A stretch of 62,557 nt of DNA from Mycobacterium sp. UM_CSW (GTDB lineage Bacteria > Actinomycetota > Actinomycetes > Mycobacteriales > Mycobacteriaceae), in the NCBI RefSeq assembly GCF_000455205.1, contig NZ_AUWQ01000037.1, positions 1-62,557 on the forward strand. Reading direction: 5' to 3'. The notes under the pieces are model-generated. The model did no database searches. It saw only the letters and a list, made by a program, of their open reading frames with translations, and was not told the DNA's origin. Numbering within the stretch: the first letter of the stretch is position 1; the number at the start of each line of letters is the position of its first letter. The position numbers and the translations under genes were made by a program. Below are positions 36,589 to 45,908 of this stretch, one piece after another.

Positions 36589-38109
36589 TTATTGCCAAAT
36601 CACCCGATGTCCCTTTGCACCGCAGGACGTTCGGCGCGCGAGTTCGCGAGATAGTTCGCCTCGCAACAGTTTCCCGTTCGGATTTCGCGGAAGTCGATCC
36701 ACGAAGATCCACTCGACGGGAACCTTGAACCCCGCCAGTTGCGCCCGGCAATGCACCCGCAGGTTTTCGGAATCCGGGGGCTCCTCAACGTCGACTGGTA
36801 CCACGAAGGCGACGATTGTCTCACCAAGCCGGCGGTCCGGTTTGCCGACGACTCCAGCCGACACGACGTCGGGATGCGTCTCTAGTATTTGTTCCACCTC
36901 GAGAGGAAAGACGTTCTCGCCGCCGCGGATGATCTTGTCTCCTCGACGTCCCACCAGGTAGACGAAGTCGTCGACCACCCGACCCAGGTCGCCGGTACGT
37001 TGCCACCCCTGCTCGTCAACGACGAACGAGTGGTCGCTACGCGCCCATATCTCTCCGATTCCGTTAGCATCCGGTTCGTTCAGCCGCAGTTCTACTCCCG
37101 GCGCAGGTCTTCCGACCGATGAGAGCAATCCCTCTTGTCCCGCCGCGGCTCGTCGATGGTCGTCGGCGTTGAGTACCGTCACGGGGCTGCCCTCGGTCTG
37201 GCCGAATAGGTTGATGAGGTCAACTGCGGGCATCACCTTCTGCATTCGCCGCACGGTGTCGGGGTGAATCGACGAGCCACCGTAGGCAAGGACTCTCAGG
37301 CTCGGCGGCGCGGGCACGCCTTCCTCCAAGAGCATCTCAATGACGGACGGTACCAGCGTCGTGTGCGTTGGAGCCGCAGATGCGAGATTACGCCAGAGAT
37401 CGACGGAGAGGGGCGGTATCAGGATGATGCTCGCGCCGTTGGCCAGCGCGGGCATGAGGTTGCCGAGGCCGGCAACGTGATGGAAAAGGGCCGCGGTCAC
37501 ATACCGTGCGTCGCCGTTGAAACCGCAGAGCTGGCCGAGTATTTCGGCGCGGCGTTCGAAGGGGCCCTCGGGCACCGGAACCGGTTTCGGCAAGCCCGTA
37601 GTCCCGGACGTGTGTAGCATGCAGGCGATGTCCTCAGGCCGACGTGCATCAGCACCCAAAGCAACATTGCCAGCGCCGATTTCATCGACGACGGCGATCC
37701 GCTTGCCGGTTGCCTTGGCCAACTCGGAAGCGAAATCACGGTACTGCGGTTCGGTGACCAAGACAGGGCCAGAGATATTTTTTAGGGACGCGAACACTTC
37801 TCTGTGAGTCACACGCGGCGCGAGAGGAGCCAGCGGACGACGAGTGAGCGCGCCTGCAATCAAGAGGGCCACCGAGTGCGGCTGACTGGTGAGTAGCGCA
37901 GGAACGCAGTCTCCGGCCTGGACACCGTGTACGTCGAGGTAGTCACTGGCACCTGCCGTTCTGGCGACGAGTTCGGCTCGCGTCCACGATTCGATGCGCT
38001 CATGATTCATCGAGACGATCGCATCTCGATCGGAATCGCTGAGCAGGTGGTGCAGAATGCGTTGTGACCACGTGGCGAATTGGCGTGGTGGTGCGGGGGC
38101 GGGTTCCAT
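36589..38109 (-). CDS. Acyl-CoA synthetase (FadD)
   Basis: A 506-residue acyl-adenylating enzyme. The P-loop is MLHTSGTTGLPKPVPVPEG, the A5 motif is FGQTEGSPV (variant of YGxTE), the A7 motif is GWQRTGDLGRVV, the hinge is GRRGDKIIRGGENVFP, and the catalytic Lys is in PRNPNGKLLR. It lies 8 nt downstream of the racemase-like CoA-transferase, so the two probably act on the same acid: CoA ligation, then epimerisation. The 3' side has about 280 bp with no recognised gene. Confidence 0.92.
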   Translation of the reverse strand: MEPAPAPPRQFATWSQRILHHLLSDSDRDAIVSMNHERIESWTRAELVARTAGASDYLDVHGVQAGDCVPALLTSQPHSVALLIAGALTRRPLAPLAPRVTHREVFASLKNISGPVLVTEPQYRDFASELAKATGKRIAVVDEIGAGNVALGADARRPEDIACMLHTSGTTGLPKPVPVPEGPFERRAEILGQLCGFNGDARYVTAALFHHVAGLGNLMPALANGASIILIPPLSVDLWRNLASAAPTHTTLVPSVIEMLLEEGVPAPPSLRVLAYGGSSIHPDTVRRMQKVMPAVDLINLFGQTEGSPVTVLNADDHRRAAAGQEGLLSSVGRPAPGVELRLNEPDANGIGEIWARSDHSFVVDEQGWQRTGDLGRVVDDFVYLVGRRGDKIIRGGENVFPLEVEQILETHPDVVSAGVVGKPDRRLGETIVAFVVPVDVEEPPDSENLRVHCRAQLAGFKVPVEWIFVDRLPRNPNGKLLRGELSRELARRTSCGAKGHRVIWQ

Positions 38110-38117
38110 CGCGTGCC

Positions 38118-39281
38118 CTAAACCCGTTGGGAGCCAGTAGCAGCCACTATTTCCTCGTCGGTCAGGCCCAATTCACGAAGCACTTCTTCGGTGTGCTCAC
38201 CACGATCCGGCGGTGCTGACGGCACGTCGGCAGGCGTCGCGCTGAACCGTGGTGCGGGGGCGGGTTGTTCGATGCCGCCGACGGTGATGAACGCGGAGCG
38301 AGCCTTCGCGTGCGGATGTGCGGGGGCCTCGTCGATGCTGAGCACCGGCGTGACGCATGCATCGGACCCGTCGAACATGGCAGCCCACTCGTCTCGAGTC
38401 TTGGTGCGGAACACCTTGGCGAGCGCTTCCTTGCCCTGTGGCCACAGCGCGGGGTCATCCCGGGACGGCACGGCGCCGGCAGGCTGATCGAGGATCCGGA
38501 GGAATTCGGACCAGAACGGACCCTCGAGCGCACCGACGGCAACGAACTTGCCATCGGCGCATTCGTAGACCTCATACTGCGGGGCGCCGGTGTCGGAGTA
38601 GTTGGATCCGGGTTCGCCAGGCCAACGGCCTTGCGCGCGACCGCCGAGGACGACGGCCATCTGCAGAGCAGCACCGTCCACCATTGCCGCGTCGATGACT
38701 TGCCCTTCGCCCGTGCGTGCGGCGTGTACGAGCGCAGCGGTGATGCCGAAGGCCAACATCATTCCGCCGCCGCCCATGTCACCGACGAGGTTCAGGGGGG
38801 GCATCGGGCGCTCGCCGGTGCGGCGGAAATTGTCCAGAACGCCGGCCAGTGCGATGTAGTTGATGTCGTGGCCTGCCGTGGACGCCAACGGCCCGCTCTG
38901 CCCCCACCCGGTCATGCGCGCATACACGAGCCGCGAATTGCGAGCCAGGCAGTCGTCCGGGCCCACACCCAGCCGCTCGGTTACGCCGGGCCGGAATCCC
39001 TCAACGAAGACGTCTGCAGTCTCCACCAGTCGTAGCAGGGCGTCACGACCCTCTGCTGACTTGAGATCGAGTGAGATCGATCGACGTCCCCGGTGCGGTA
39101 TGTACCGACGGGGGTCAGCCTGTGATCGGCCGCCATCATCGATGGATGCAAGCGCAGCCGCCGACATGGCCCGTTCGACTCGCACAACCTCGGCGCCCAG
39201 GTCCGCAAGCAGCATGCAACCGAACGGCGCAGGCCCAATCCCCGCCAACTCGATTATTCGTGTGCCGCGCAGTGGTCCCAT
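38118..39281 (-). CDS. Alpha-methylacyl-CoA racemase-like CoA-transferase
   Basis: A 387-residue class III CoA-transferase of the AMACR/Mcr type. It has the start MGPLRGTRIIELAGIGPAPF, the catalytic Asp in AGHDINYIALAGVL, the glycine loop GDMGGGGMMLAFG and the segment GQVIDAAMVDGAAL, all as in mycobacterial Mcr. Such enzymes interconvert R- and S-2-methylacyl-CoA so that branched acids can enter beta-oxidation. ATG 39281 is chosen because homology begins there. The motif TATCTGATTA lies 30 nt upstream. It is followed by fadD. Confidence 0.92.
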   Translation of the reverse strand: MGPLRGTRIIELAGIGPAPFGCMLLADLGAEVVRVERAMSAAALASIDDGGRSQADPRRYIPHRGRRSISLDLKSAEGRDALLRLVETADVFVEGFRPGVTERLGVGPDDCLARNSRLVYARMTGWGQSGPLASTAGHDINYIALAGVLDNFRRTGERPMPPLNLVGDMGGGGMMLAFGITAALVHAARTGEGQVIDAAMVDGAALQMAVVLGGRAQGRWPGEPGSNYSDTGAPQYEVYECADGKFVAVGALEGPFWSEFLRILDQPAGAVPSRDDPALWPQGKEALAKVFRTKTRDEWAAMFDGSDACVTPVLSIDEAPAHPHAKARSAFITVGGIEQPAPAPRFSATPADVPSAPPDRGEHTEEVLRELGLTDEEIVAATGSQRV

Positions 39282-39310
39282 GTCGGCGTCCTTCCTGTAC
39301 ACGCACCAGT

Positions 39311-39320
39311 TAATCAGATA
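39311..39320 (-). promoter_or_regulatory. TATCTGATTA element upstream of racemase-like gene
   Basis: The decamer TATCTGATTA (minus strand) lies 30 nt before the ATG at 39281. The same decamer in the same orientation lies 34 nt before the acyl-CoA dehydrogenase start at 57647. It could be a -10 region or a shared operator. Function is inferred from position only. Confidence 0.35.
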
Positions 39321-39479
39321 GATAAATGTGTTGTATCGACCCTGTCGCTTGCACCCGGATCGCATGTTTCCGCTCGTACGTTGGGCGAATCGAACCAGGG
39401 CACGATCGTGACCGGTGTTGACTCGACGCCGCCCGGCGCCCACAAAACACTGACGATAACGGCCAAGCGTTGCCGCGGT

Positions 39480-39941
39480 TCAGTCACTCGACGGGGGACC
39501 CCCGTCGTCCGTTTCGTCGGTAGTGGGCGTCTTCAGGGCTACCGTCGCCCAACCGGTGAGGTGCACCCCACCGGTATGACGAGTGCAGACCAAGTCGAGA
39601 TCGACGACGCGTTCGTTCTCATCGGTGCGGGAGTCGACAACGGTTGCAGTGTATGTCAGTTCGTCACCAGGCCACGCCTGCTCCTTGAAGCGGACCCCGA
39701 ACTTACGGACGTTTTCTGGGCCCAGCCAGTCGGTCACGTAAGTGGCTAGCCTCCCGGCTGCGAGCATGCCAACGGCGAACACTTGGTCATACCCTGCCCT
39801 TGCGGCGTATTCGGGGTCATGGTGGATAGGGTTCATGTCGCCCGATGCGCCCTGATACCGAACGAAATCGGTGACTTTGAGCGGCTTGTCGGTTCGCGGC
39901 GGTGGCGAATAGCCGACGACAACGCTTCCAGTTTCGGTCAA
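39480..39941 (-). CDS. MaoC-like (R)-enoyl-CoA hydratase subunit
   Basis: A 153-residue single-hotdog MaoC protein. The hydratase motif YQGASGDMNPIHHDPEYAA carries the catalytic Asp and His. It starts within the stop of the upstream FAS1-like dehydratase (ATGA overlap). In mycobacteria such pairs (HadAB, ChsH1/ChsH2) form heterodimers in which this subunit supplies catalysis. It is the last gene of the four-gene operon 41894-39480. It would hydrate a trans-2-enoyl-CoA. Confidence 0.9.
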   Translation of the reverse strand: MTETGSVVVGYSPPPRTDKPLKVTDFVRYQGASGDMNPIHHDPEYAARAGYDQVFAVGMLAAGRLATYVTDWLGPENVRKFGVRFKEQAWPGDELTYTATVVDSRTDENERVVDLDLVCTRHTGGVHLTGWATVALKTPTTDETDDGGPPSSD

Positions 39942-40381
39942 TGGTCTCCTCCGGTGGGTTTCGATGTCTCAACGAACGTGTTGCGGACTTCTGCCACCAG
40001 ATCGCCCTTTTCATCACGAAATTCGGTGAGCAGAGTCGTGAAGGTCAGGGTGCCGCCGCGTTTACCTTCCTTAGTATGACTACCTTCGATGCGTTGCTGG
40101 CCCGTCAGCTGCATCCCGATGCGGGGTGGTCCCTTGGGAAACGCGAACTCTTGACTAGCGTGCAACACGCGCCGCATGTCGCGATCCTTTGGCCATGCGT
40201 TGTTGTCGGGGCCCTGCCAAAGGATCGCGGTCATCAGAAACGTGGGCGGCGTTACTCCGCCCGGCGAATAGTGCGCGGGATGCTTCGAGCCGGTCGCCTT
40301 TGCGAACTCGCGCGACTTGCCGAGTTCGATTGGGATGTCAAATGGCTCGGCCACGTTACTCCTTTCGACGTCGTGACTCAT
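39938..40381 (-). CDS. FAS1-like / MaoC N-terminal dehydratase subunit
   Basis: A 147-residue hotdog protein of the FAS1-like dehydratase type. It has the segment IELGKSREFAKATG, a HPAHYSPGGVTPPTFLMT cavity strand and HASQEFAFPKGP. It lacks the D-x4-H catalytic motif, as in the substrate-binding partners of heterodimeric hydratases. It overlaps both neighbours by 4 nt. Together with the MaoC subunit downstream it probably forms one enoyl-CoA hydratase. Confidence 0.9.
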   Translation of the reverse strand: MSHDVERSNVAEPFDIPIELGKSREFAKATGSKHPAHYSPGGVTPPTFLMTAILWQGPDNNAWPKDRDMRRVLHASQEFAFPKGPPRIGMQLTGQQRIEGSHTKEGKRGGTLTFTTLLTEFRDEKGDLVAEVRNTFVETSKPTGGDH

Positions 40382-41466
40382 GGAACGATGACTGCGTGCA
40401 GGGGAGGTGCTTCGCCGTGGGCCATGTCGCCCAGAAGATCGGCCACAGAGCCAGCGTCGAGTGCGCAGGTCACTCGCGGGATGGCCTCGAACCGATCGTC
40501 GGTAGCCAGTAGTTCGAGCGCGCGCGCGTAGGCGGTGCCGTCGACGCCGCGTGCCCCGAGCAACGTCAACTCCTTCAGCACGAACCGGTCGGGGTTGAAG
40601 TCCTTGAGGGCGTGCAACCCGCGGGTTCCGGCGACCACCACGGTTCCGCCAGGCCTCGCCAGATCGATGGCTTGAAGGAAAGCGGCGGGCGCGGCAGCAG
40701 TGACGTCGACGACGACATCGGCCAGACCGCCCGTCCTTTCCTTGAGCAACGCCCTTGCGTCTGTAGTGGTGACGTCGACGGTCTCGGTTGCACCCAGAGT
40801 GCGCCCGAGTTCCATGCGCTCGCGGTCGCGGCTCCCCGCCCCCGTCAGCAGAGTGAACGCGGCACCGGCGATGGACACGACGGCAACCGAACTCAGCCCA
40901 CGGAGGCCCGGCCCGAGCACGGCCACTACGTCACCTTGTTGAACCTGCGGCAGCACGTGGGCCCACCGCACGCCGGCGCCCAGCGGGTTGAAGAGGGTGG
41001 CATAGGCCGCATCAAGTCCAGGCGGCACCCTGTGTACGAGGGCATCGCATCCCAGCAAGAGGTGCGTTGCAAAGCCGCCCCACAGCCCGGAGCCCCATTC
41101 GATGGAGGTGTTCCCATAGGACCGCGCGAGTCCGTAGGTTCGACAGAGTGGATATGCGCCTCGACGGCAGGCATCGCACTGTTCGCAGCGTTGGAACACC
41201 TCGAGCGCCACGACTTCACCCTGCTCGAGGCCGCGAGCCGATAGGAATTCGTCGGTGGCTCGTTCGACGACGCCGACGACCTCGTGGCCGGGTATCAAAG
41301 GAAGGCTGCCGGGCATTGCGCCGGTGAACAATTCGTGATCGCTTCCGCAGAGTCCGCATGCCAACACACGCAAGATGGCTTCGCCGGCCGCGGGGGCGGG
41401 AATCTCGATGTGCCGCTCGATCAGGTGGTTGGGAGTCTCAAGTACGAGAGCGGTCGCTTTCATCAC
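40378..41466 (-). CDS. Zinc-dependent alcohol dehydrogenase (MDR family)
   Basis: A 362-residue medium-chain dehydrogenase. The catalytic zinc ligands are in CGLCGSDHE and PGHEVVG. The structural zinc cysteines are in CEQCDACRRGAYPLC. The cofactor-binding turn is VLGPGLRGLSSV, a variant of GxGxxG. It would oxidise an alcohol, perhaps the product of one of the P450s, to an aldehyde or ketone. It overlaps the thioesterase upstream and the dehydratase downstream by 4 nt each. Confidence 0.92.
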   Translation of the reverse strand: MMKATALVLETPNHLIERHIEIPAPAAGEAILRVLACGLCGSDHELFTGAMPGSLPLIPGHEVVGVVERATDEFLSARGLEQGEVVALEVFQRCEQCDACRRGAYPLCRTYGLARSYGNTSIEWGSGLWGGFATHLLLGCDALVHRVPPGLDAAYATLFNPLGAGVRWAHVLPQVQQGDVVAVLGPGLRGLSSVAVVSIAGAAFTLLTGAGSRDRERMELGRTLGATETVDVTTTDARALLKERTGGLADVVVDVTAAAPAAFLQAIDLARPGGTVVVAGTRGLHALKDFNPDRFVLKELTLLGARGVDGTAYARALELLATDDRFEAIPRVTCALDAGSVADLLGDMAHGEAPPLHAVIVP

Positions 41467-41894
41467 GTGGCGATCCGGTAGATGACAGTGCCCGAAGCCA
41501 CTGGCCGACCGCTTTCGCTAACGATCGAGACCTCGGTGAAGTTGAGTTCCCTGGCTCGGCGCACGCAACGTGCGGTCGCGATCACCGCCTCACCGCGGGC
41601 GGCGCCGGTGAAGTTGATCGTGACGCTCACGGTCGCCCCCCGAGTGCCCTTCTCATAGTCGTGGCCATTCCAGGCGGCGGCACTGCCGGCGACGTCGGCG
41701 AGGGTGGCGATCGCCCCACCGTGCGCAGTGCCACCGCTGTTGTCGATCGCCTCGCTGAAGGGCAACCTCACCACAGCGACATCTGGCTCCGACCAATCGA
41801 TGAGTTCGAGGCCGACGACCTTGTTGAACGGCACCTTGGTGAACATGAACCGCAGCGACTTTCCATGGCGCTCGCGCTGCTCATCTTCGCTCAC
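41463..41894 (-). CDS. PaaI-family hotdog thioesterase
   Basis: A 143-residue hotdog protein from GTG 41894. The family signature is NSGGTAHGGAIATLADVAGSAAA: the conserved (N/D)-x-x-G-x-x-HGG helix of PaaI-like acyl-CoA thioesterases. It would release CoA from stalled or dead-end thioesters. It is the first gene of a tightly overlapped operon with the alcohol dehydrogenase and the dehydratase pair. Confidence 0.9.
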   Translation of the reverse strand: MSEDEQRERHGKSLRFMFTKVPFNKVVGLELIDWSEPDVAVVRLPFSEAIDNSGGTAHGGAIATLADVAGSAAAWNGHDYEKGTRGATVSVTINFTGAARGEAVIATARCVRRARELNFTEVSIVSESGRPVASGTVIYRIAT

Positions 41895-42071
41895 CGCGAC
41901 GCCCTAATAAATGAATACATATGGAGCTTCCTTTTCCTCTGCTTAACCTCTGTCAACAGTAAGTTGGTTCTTGAGCTTGGCCGCTTTGCGAATGAACTTG
42001 GATTCAAATGATATGGGCATCGAATAGTGCGTGATCGTGCGTGTCGGCGCAACGCGCGGATTCCGGAGGCA

Positions 42072-43220
42072 TTAGTCGCCGAAGAGCTCAACAATGGTTG
42101 CGTTCGCGGTTCCGCCGCCTTCGCACATGGTCTGCAGGCCGTATCGAATTCCCTTGTCGCGCATGTGATGAACGAGGCGTGTCATCAAGATCGCGCCCGA
42201 TGCGCCAAGTGGATGTCCAACCGCTATCGCCCCGCCGAGTGGGTTGAGCCGAGCCGGATCTGCGCCGGTCTCCGCCAACCATGCCAACGGTACGGGGGCA
42301 AACGCCTCGTTCACCTCGAAGGCGCCGACGTCACCGATGGTGAGGCCGGACTTGGCCAGGACCTGTTGGGTGGCCGGGATGGGACCGGTGAGCACCAACC
42401 GTGGGTCGGCCCCCACCGCGACGCCCCGAACGTATCGCGCCAGCGGTCGCAGATTGAGTGATTTGGCCTTCTCGGGCGTCGTCACGAGCATCGCAGCAGC
42501 GCCATCAGAGATCTGTGATGAATTGCCCGCGTGAATGACGCCGTCGGGACCGGACACCGAGCTCAGCTTGGCCAGGGTCTCCGGCGTGGTGCCCCGCCGC
42601 AGTCCCTCATCGACGCGAAAGTGTCCGTCAGATGTTTCGACTGCCACGATCTGCTCGTCGAACTTACCGTGATCTGCGGCCTCCGCACTCAATTCGTGTG
42701 AGCGGGATGAGTACTCGTCAAGGCGTCGCCTGGAGAGTCCCCACTTCTCCGCAATGGCCTGTGCGCCCGTGATCTGGTTGAAGTCCGCACCCGGAAAGCG
42801 GTCGTAAGCCGCAGGACCATAAGGCATCCCGGTGGCGCGCCCGGCTCCGAGCGGTACTCGACTCATGGATTCGCATCCGCCGGCAACCACGATCTCCTGT
42901 TGTCCCGACATGACGGCATAAGCGGCGTGGTCGAGAGCCTGTTGACTGGATCCGCATGCCCGATTGATGGTGACCGCGGGTACCGTTTCCGGCCACCCCG
43001 CCGCCAGCACGGTGAACCGGCCGACGTTGCTGGACTGGTCACCGAGTTGGGTGACGCATCCCCACTGAACGTCGTCGACGTCGGCCGGGTCAACACCGGT
43101 TCGGGCAACGAGTTCGCCCAAGACGACAGCGCCCAGGGTGGTTGGATGAACCCCGGACAGCGCCCCGTTCCGCTTGCCTATCGCGGTCCGGACCGCTTCG
43201 ACGATGACGGCCTCCGGCAT
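42072..43220 (-). CDS. Acetyl-CoA acetyltransferase / 3-ketoacyl-CoA thiolase (FadA)
   Basis: A 382-residue thiolase. The nucleophilic cysteine is in INRACGSSQQALDHAA. The second active-site block is GGAIAVGHPLGASGA with the catalytic His. The C-terminal cysteine is in CEGGGTANATI, where most thiolases read CIGGGQG. It would cleave a 3-ketoacyl-CoA to release acetyl- or propionyl-CoA. The enoyl-CoA hydratase gene lies 33 nt upstream on the same strand and is probably co-transcribed. Confidence 0.93.
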   Translation of the reverse strand: MPEAVIVEAVRTAIGKRNGALSGVHPTTLGAVVLGELVARTGVDPADVDDVQWGCVTQLGDQSSNVGRFTVLAAGWPETVPAVTINRACGSSQQALDHAAYAVMSGQQEIVVAGGCESMSRVPLGAGRATGMPYGPAAYDRFPGADFNQITGAQAIAEKWGLSRRRLDEYSSRSHELSAEAADHGKFDEQIVAVETSDGHFRVDEGLRRGTTPETLAKLSSVSGPDGVIHAGNSSQISDGAAAMLVTTPEKAKSLNLRPLARYVRGVAVGADPRLVLTGPIPATQQVLAKSGLTIGDVGAFEVNEAFAPVPLAWLAETGADPARLNPLGGAIAVGHPLGASGAILMTRLVHHMRDKGIRYGLQTMCEGGGTANATIVELFGD

Positions 43221-43253
43221 CGCACATTCCTCCCTCGTTCGAAACCTGTCGCC

Positions 43254-44117
43254 TCAAGACTTATCGGCGAACTCTTCGTCGGCGAACCACGGGTAGAACG
43301 CCGGCAGATCGTCTGGGACCGCCGTCGTGAAGTGCGGCTTGCGCTTCTCCTTGAACGCGGCGATTCCCTCTTTCGTGTCAGCCGACCCGCCGAGGCTCAA
43401 AAATGCCTGTGACTCTAAGCGATTGGCACTCATGGGGTGTGGTGAGCCAAGCTGTCGCCACAGCATTTGTCGAGTCAACGCGACGGATAGTGGGGACGCC
43501 TGTTCGGCGATCTGAGCGGCGATCTCACGCGCCCGCGGCAATACCTGTTCGGCAGGCAACAGTTCACTGACCAGACCCCGGGCCGCCGCCTCCTGCGCGT
43601 CGAAGACGCGACCCGTGACACACCATTCGATGGCCGTGGCGATGCCCACGATGCGCGGAAGGAACCATGTCGCGCATGATTCCGGCACGATGCCACGGCG
43701 CGTGAATGGCAGTCCGAAGCGGGCGGAATCAGCTGCGATGCGCACATCCATCGGCAGAATCATCGTGACGCCCACCCCGACGGCAGTTCCGTTGACCGCC
43801 GCTATGACGGGTTTGGTGCAGCTGAATAGGCGCAGCGCCAACACTCCACCGACATCGCGTTTGGTTCCGCGAAGAGGCTTGAACCCGGGTGCGTTCACGT
43901 CGAGGCCGCCACCACCAGCGGCCAGGTCGGTCCCATAGGAAAAGCTGTCGCCGCTACCGGTCACGATGATGGCACGTATCGACGGGTCGGAGTCCGCAGC
44001 TTCGAATGCTTCGATCAGATTGTCGAGCAAGCTGTAGCTCACTGCGTTTCGCGATTGCGGCCGGTTCAAGGTGAGGGTCAGCACTCCCGCTTCCGCATCG
44101 GACAACAGTTCAGGCAT
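43254..44117 (-). CDS. Enoyl-CoA hydratase/isomerase
   Basis: A 287-residue crotonase-fold protein. The oxyanion loops are SFSYGTDLAAGG and AAVNGTAVGVGVTM, and a glutamate sits in RRGIVPESCATW at the usual acid position. The first catalytic Glu position is not obvious, so it may be an isomerase or hydrolase rather than a standard hydratase. It lies upstream of the thiolase with a 33 nt gap. A fragment at 57713-57862 resembles its residues 170-190. Confidence 0.9.
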   Translation of the reverse strand: MPELLSDAEAGVLTLTLNRPQSRNAVSYSLLDNLIEAFEAADSDPSIRAIIVTGSGDSFSYGTDLAAGGGGLDVNAPGFKPLRGTKRDVGGVLALRLFSCTKPVIAAVNGTAVGVGVTMILPMDVRIAADSARFGLPFTRRGIVPESCATWFLPRIVGIATAIEWCVTGRVFDAQEAAARGLVSELLPAEQVLPRAREIAAQIAEQASPLSVALTRQMLWRQLGSPHPMSANRLESQAFLSLGGSADTKEGIAAFKEKRKPHFTTAVPDDLPAFYPWFADEEFADKS

Positions 44118-44444
44118 CGCTTCGTTGCTCTTCCGGTAATCACATTTGCGCGTTGAGGTCGTTCGCCCGCACTCGGTGGCCGCCGCTTCAAGCCCAGCTC
44201 GTCCACCTGGCAGACGTCCGCCTGCTGCCGTGGCGTTTCGTGCTCGGCCTTCGTCGGCGTTACCTCCTGTTCGTACCGACCATCTATACGGTACTATTAT
44301 TTAGTTGTTTATACCAGCGCCGCGTCCGGCGTCGGAAGCGATCCGGCTCGTAGCGCGTGACGGCCAGGGCGATCTGGGGACTTGAACATATAGTTAGATG
44401 AGATGACTTAATAGGGATCAGCCAGGATAGGTGAGCTCGACGTC
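44118..44444. other. Divergent intergenic region
   Basis: About 330 bp between the enoyl-CoA hydratase and an SDR gene. It contains no gene that I can support. Two AT-rich blocks are visible: near 44288-44315 (TACTATTATTTAG), likely the promoter for the minus-strand hydratase/thiolase genes, and 44388-44418 (ATATAGTTAG...), likely for the plus-strand SDR. Confidence 0.5.
44388..44396 (+). promoter_or_regulatory. ATATAGTTA element upstream of SDR
   Basis: ATATAGTTA ends 49 nt before the GTG at 44445. The related ATATAGTTT lies 45 nt before the thioesterase start at 52614. ATATAGTTA occurs again (minus strand) at 61263-61271, about 51 nt from the starts on either side. Similar distance suggests a shared promoter or operator element. 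Confidence 0.35.
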
Positions 44445-45143
44445 GTGGATATGCGTCTGGACGGAAAGGTGGCCCTCGTCACCGGTGCGTCGCGGGGTAT
44501 CGGCCTCGCGATTGCCAACTGCTACGCCGTGAACGGGGCGAAGGTCATGCTGGCCAGCCGAAAAGCCGATGGCCTGGCCGCCGCAGCGGCCACGCTCGAC
44601 GGTCAGGTTGCGGTTAAGGTGGCTAACACACGGAACCTCGATGACATCGAAGGCCTGGTTGATGCCGTACTTGACCGATGGGGACGGCTAGATGTGCTCG
44701 TCAACAACGCCGCCACCTGTCCCTACGTAGGACCGGTCGTAGACGTGGAGCCGGGGCAGCGGGACCGCAATTTCGAAGTCAATCTGCGGGGTTCTTTGTT
44801 CCTGATCCAAAAGGCTTGGCGCGCGTGGATGGTCTCCAACGGCGGAAGCATCATCAACATCTCCTCCGTCGGCGCCTTCCGAACGCATAGGACCATGGGC
44901 TTCTATGACATCGGCAAAGCCGCTCTGGCTCAGCTGACCAGGCACCTGGCGGGTGAGCTCGGACCCCGAGTGCGGATCAATGCGATAGTGCCAGGTCTGG
45001 TGGAGACACGGATGGCCGAGTCGATCATCAAGACCAGGGGCGTCGACATCGCCGCTCGTATTCCGCTGCAGCGCAACGGTATTCCTGAAGACATCGCGGG
45101 AGCCGCGTTGTTTCCAGCAGGCGCTGCCTGGTCCTGGATGACG
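44445..45143 (+). pseudogene. Short-chain dehydrogenase truncated at its 3' end
   Basis: From GTG 44445 the frame encodes an SDR: VTGASRGIGLA (cofactor motif), LVNNAAT, INISSV, and the catalytic YDIGK (Y-x-x-x-K). Homology runs to FPAGAAWSWMT at 45143 and stops there, short of the usual TG-x-x-x-x-VDGG end. The frame continues as a non-homologous 328-codon extension antisense to the next SDR, ending at 46127. The last 15-20 residues of the SDR fold, which help bind the cofactor and form the dimer, are therefore missing. Confidence 0.75.
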
Positions 45144-45908
45144 CTACCGCGGCGCCATGCGAAGGGCGCCATCGAGCCGGATCGTCTCGCCGTTGACGTA
45201 GGGGTTCTCGAGCAATTCGCACGCCATGCGGCCGAACTCCTCCGGTCTTCCCAGCCGTCGAGGGTGAGGGATGTCGGCTGCGAGGGCCGAACGCACTTCG
45301 TCACTGAGTCGTCCGAGCATCGCGGTATCGAAGACCCCTGGCGCGATTGTGTTCACCCGGATGCCCTTCGACGCCAAATCGCGCGCCAAGACGAGTGTCA
45401 TTCCGCGCACACCGGCTTTCGCGGCCGAATAGGCCGTCTGACCAATCTGACCCTCGAACGCAGCGGCCGACGACGTCATCACCACGGCGCCCCGGTCGCC
45501 ATCGGTCGTCGGTGGATTGCGCGAGATTCGTTCAGCCGCGAGCCGGACGACGTTGTAGCTGCCGATGAGATTCACTCGGACGACTTCTTCGAAACTGTTC
45601 AACGGGTTTGCGTTTCCGTCACGGTCGAGTACACGCAACCGATCGCCGCCCCGTCCCGCGCAATGTACGACCGCCCGCAGCGGTCCTGCATCAACCGCGG
45701 TGTCGAGCGCCTGACTCAGACTCTCGGTATCAGTGATATCCGCCGCGACAAAGGTTGCGCCGATGTGCTCGGCGGCAGCAGAGCCGTCCGACGTCGGGAG
45801 GTCGGCGATAACCACGCGGGCGCCACGCCGCGTCAGCGCAGACGCACTCGCGAATCCCAGCCCAGACGCTCCTCCGGTCACCAGGGCAGCCGCGTCATTC
45901 AAATCCAC
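45144..45908 (-). CDS. HSD10-like short-chain dehydrogenase
   Basis: A 254-residue classical SDR resembling 3-hydroxyacyl-CoA dehydrogenase type II. The cofactor motif is VTGGASGLGFA, with D-I-T-D-x-x-S near 60, HCAGRGG, the catalytic TSSAAAF...AYSAAKAG, and the end IRLDGALRMAPR. GTG 45908 follows AAGGAG and is preferred over upstream in-frame starts. It would oxidise a 3-hydroxyacyl-CoA. A paralog lies at 57947-58726. Its stop abuts the broken end of the convergent SDR. Confidence 0.9.
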   Translation of the reverse strand: MDLNDAAALVTGGASGLGFASASALTRRGARVVIADLPTSDGSAAAEHIGATFVAADITDTESLSQALDTAVDAGPLRAVVHCAGRGGDRLRVLDRDGNANPLNSFEEVVRVNLIGSYNVVRLAAERISRNPPTTDGDRGAVVMTSSAAAFEGQIGQTAYSAAKAGVRGMTLVLARDLASKGIRVNTIAPGVFDTAMLGRLSDEVRSALAADIPHPRRLGRPEEFGRMACELLENPYVNGETIRLDGALRMAPR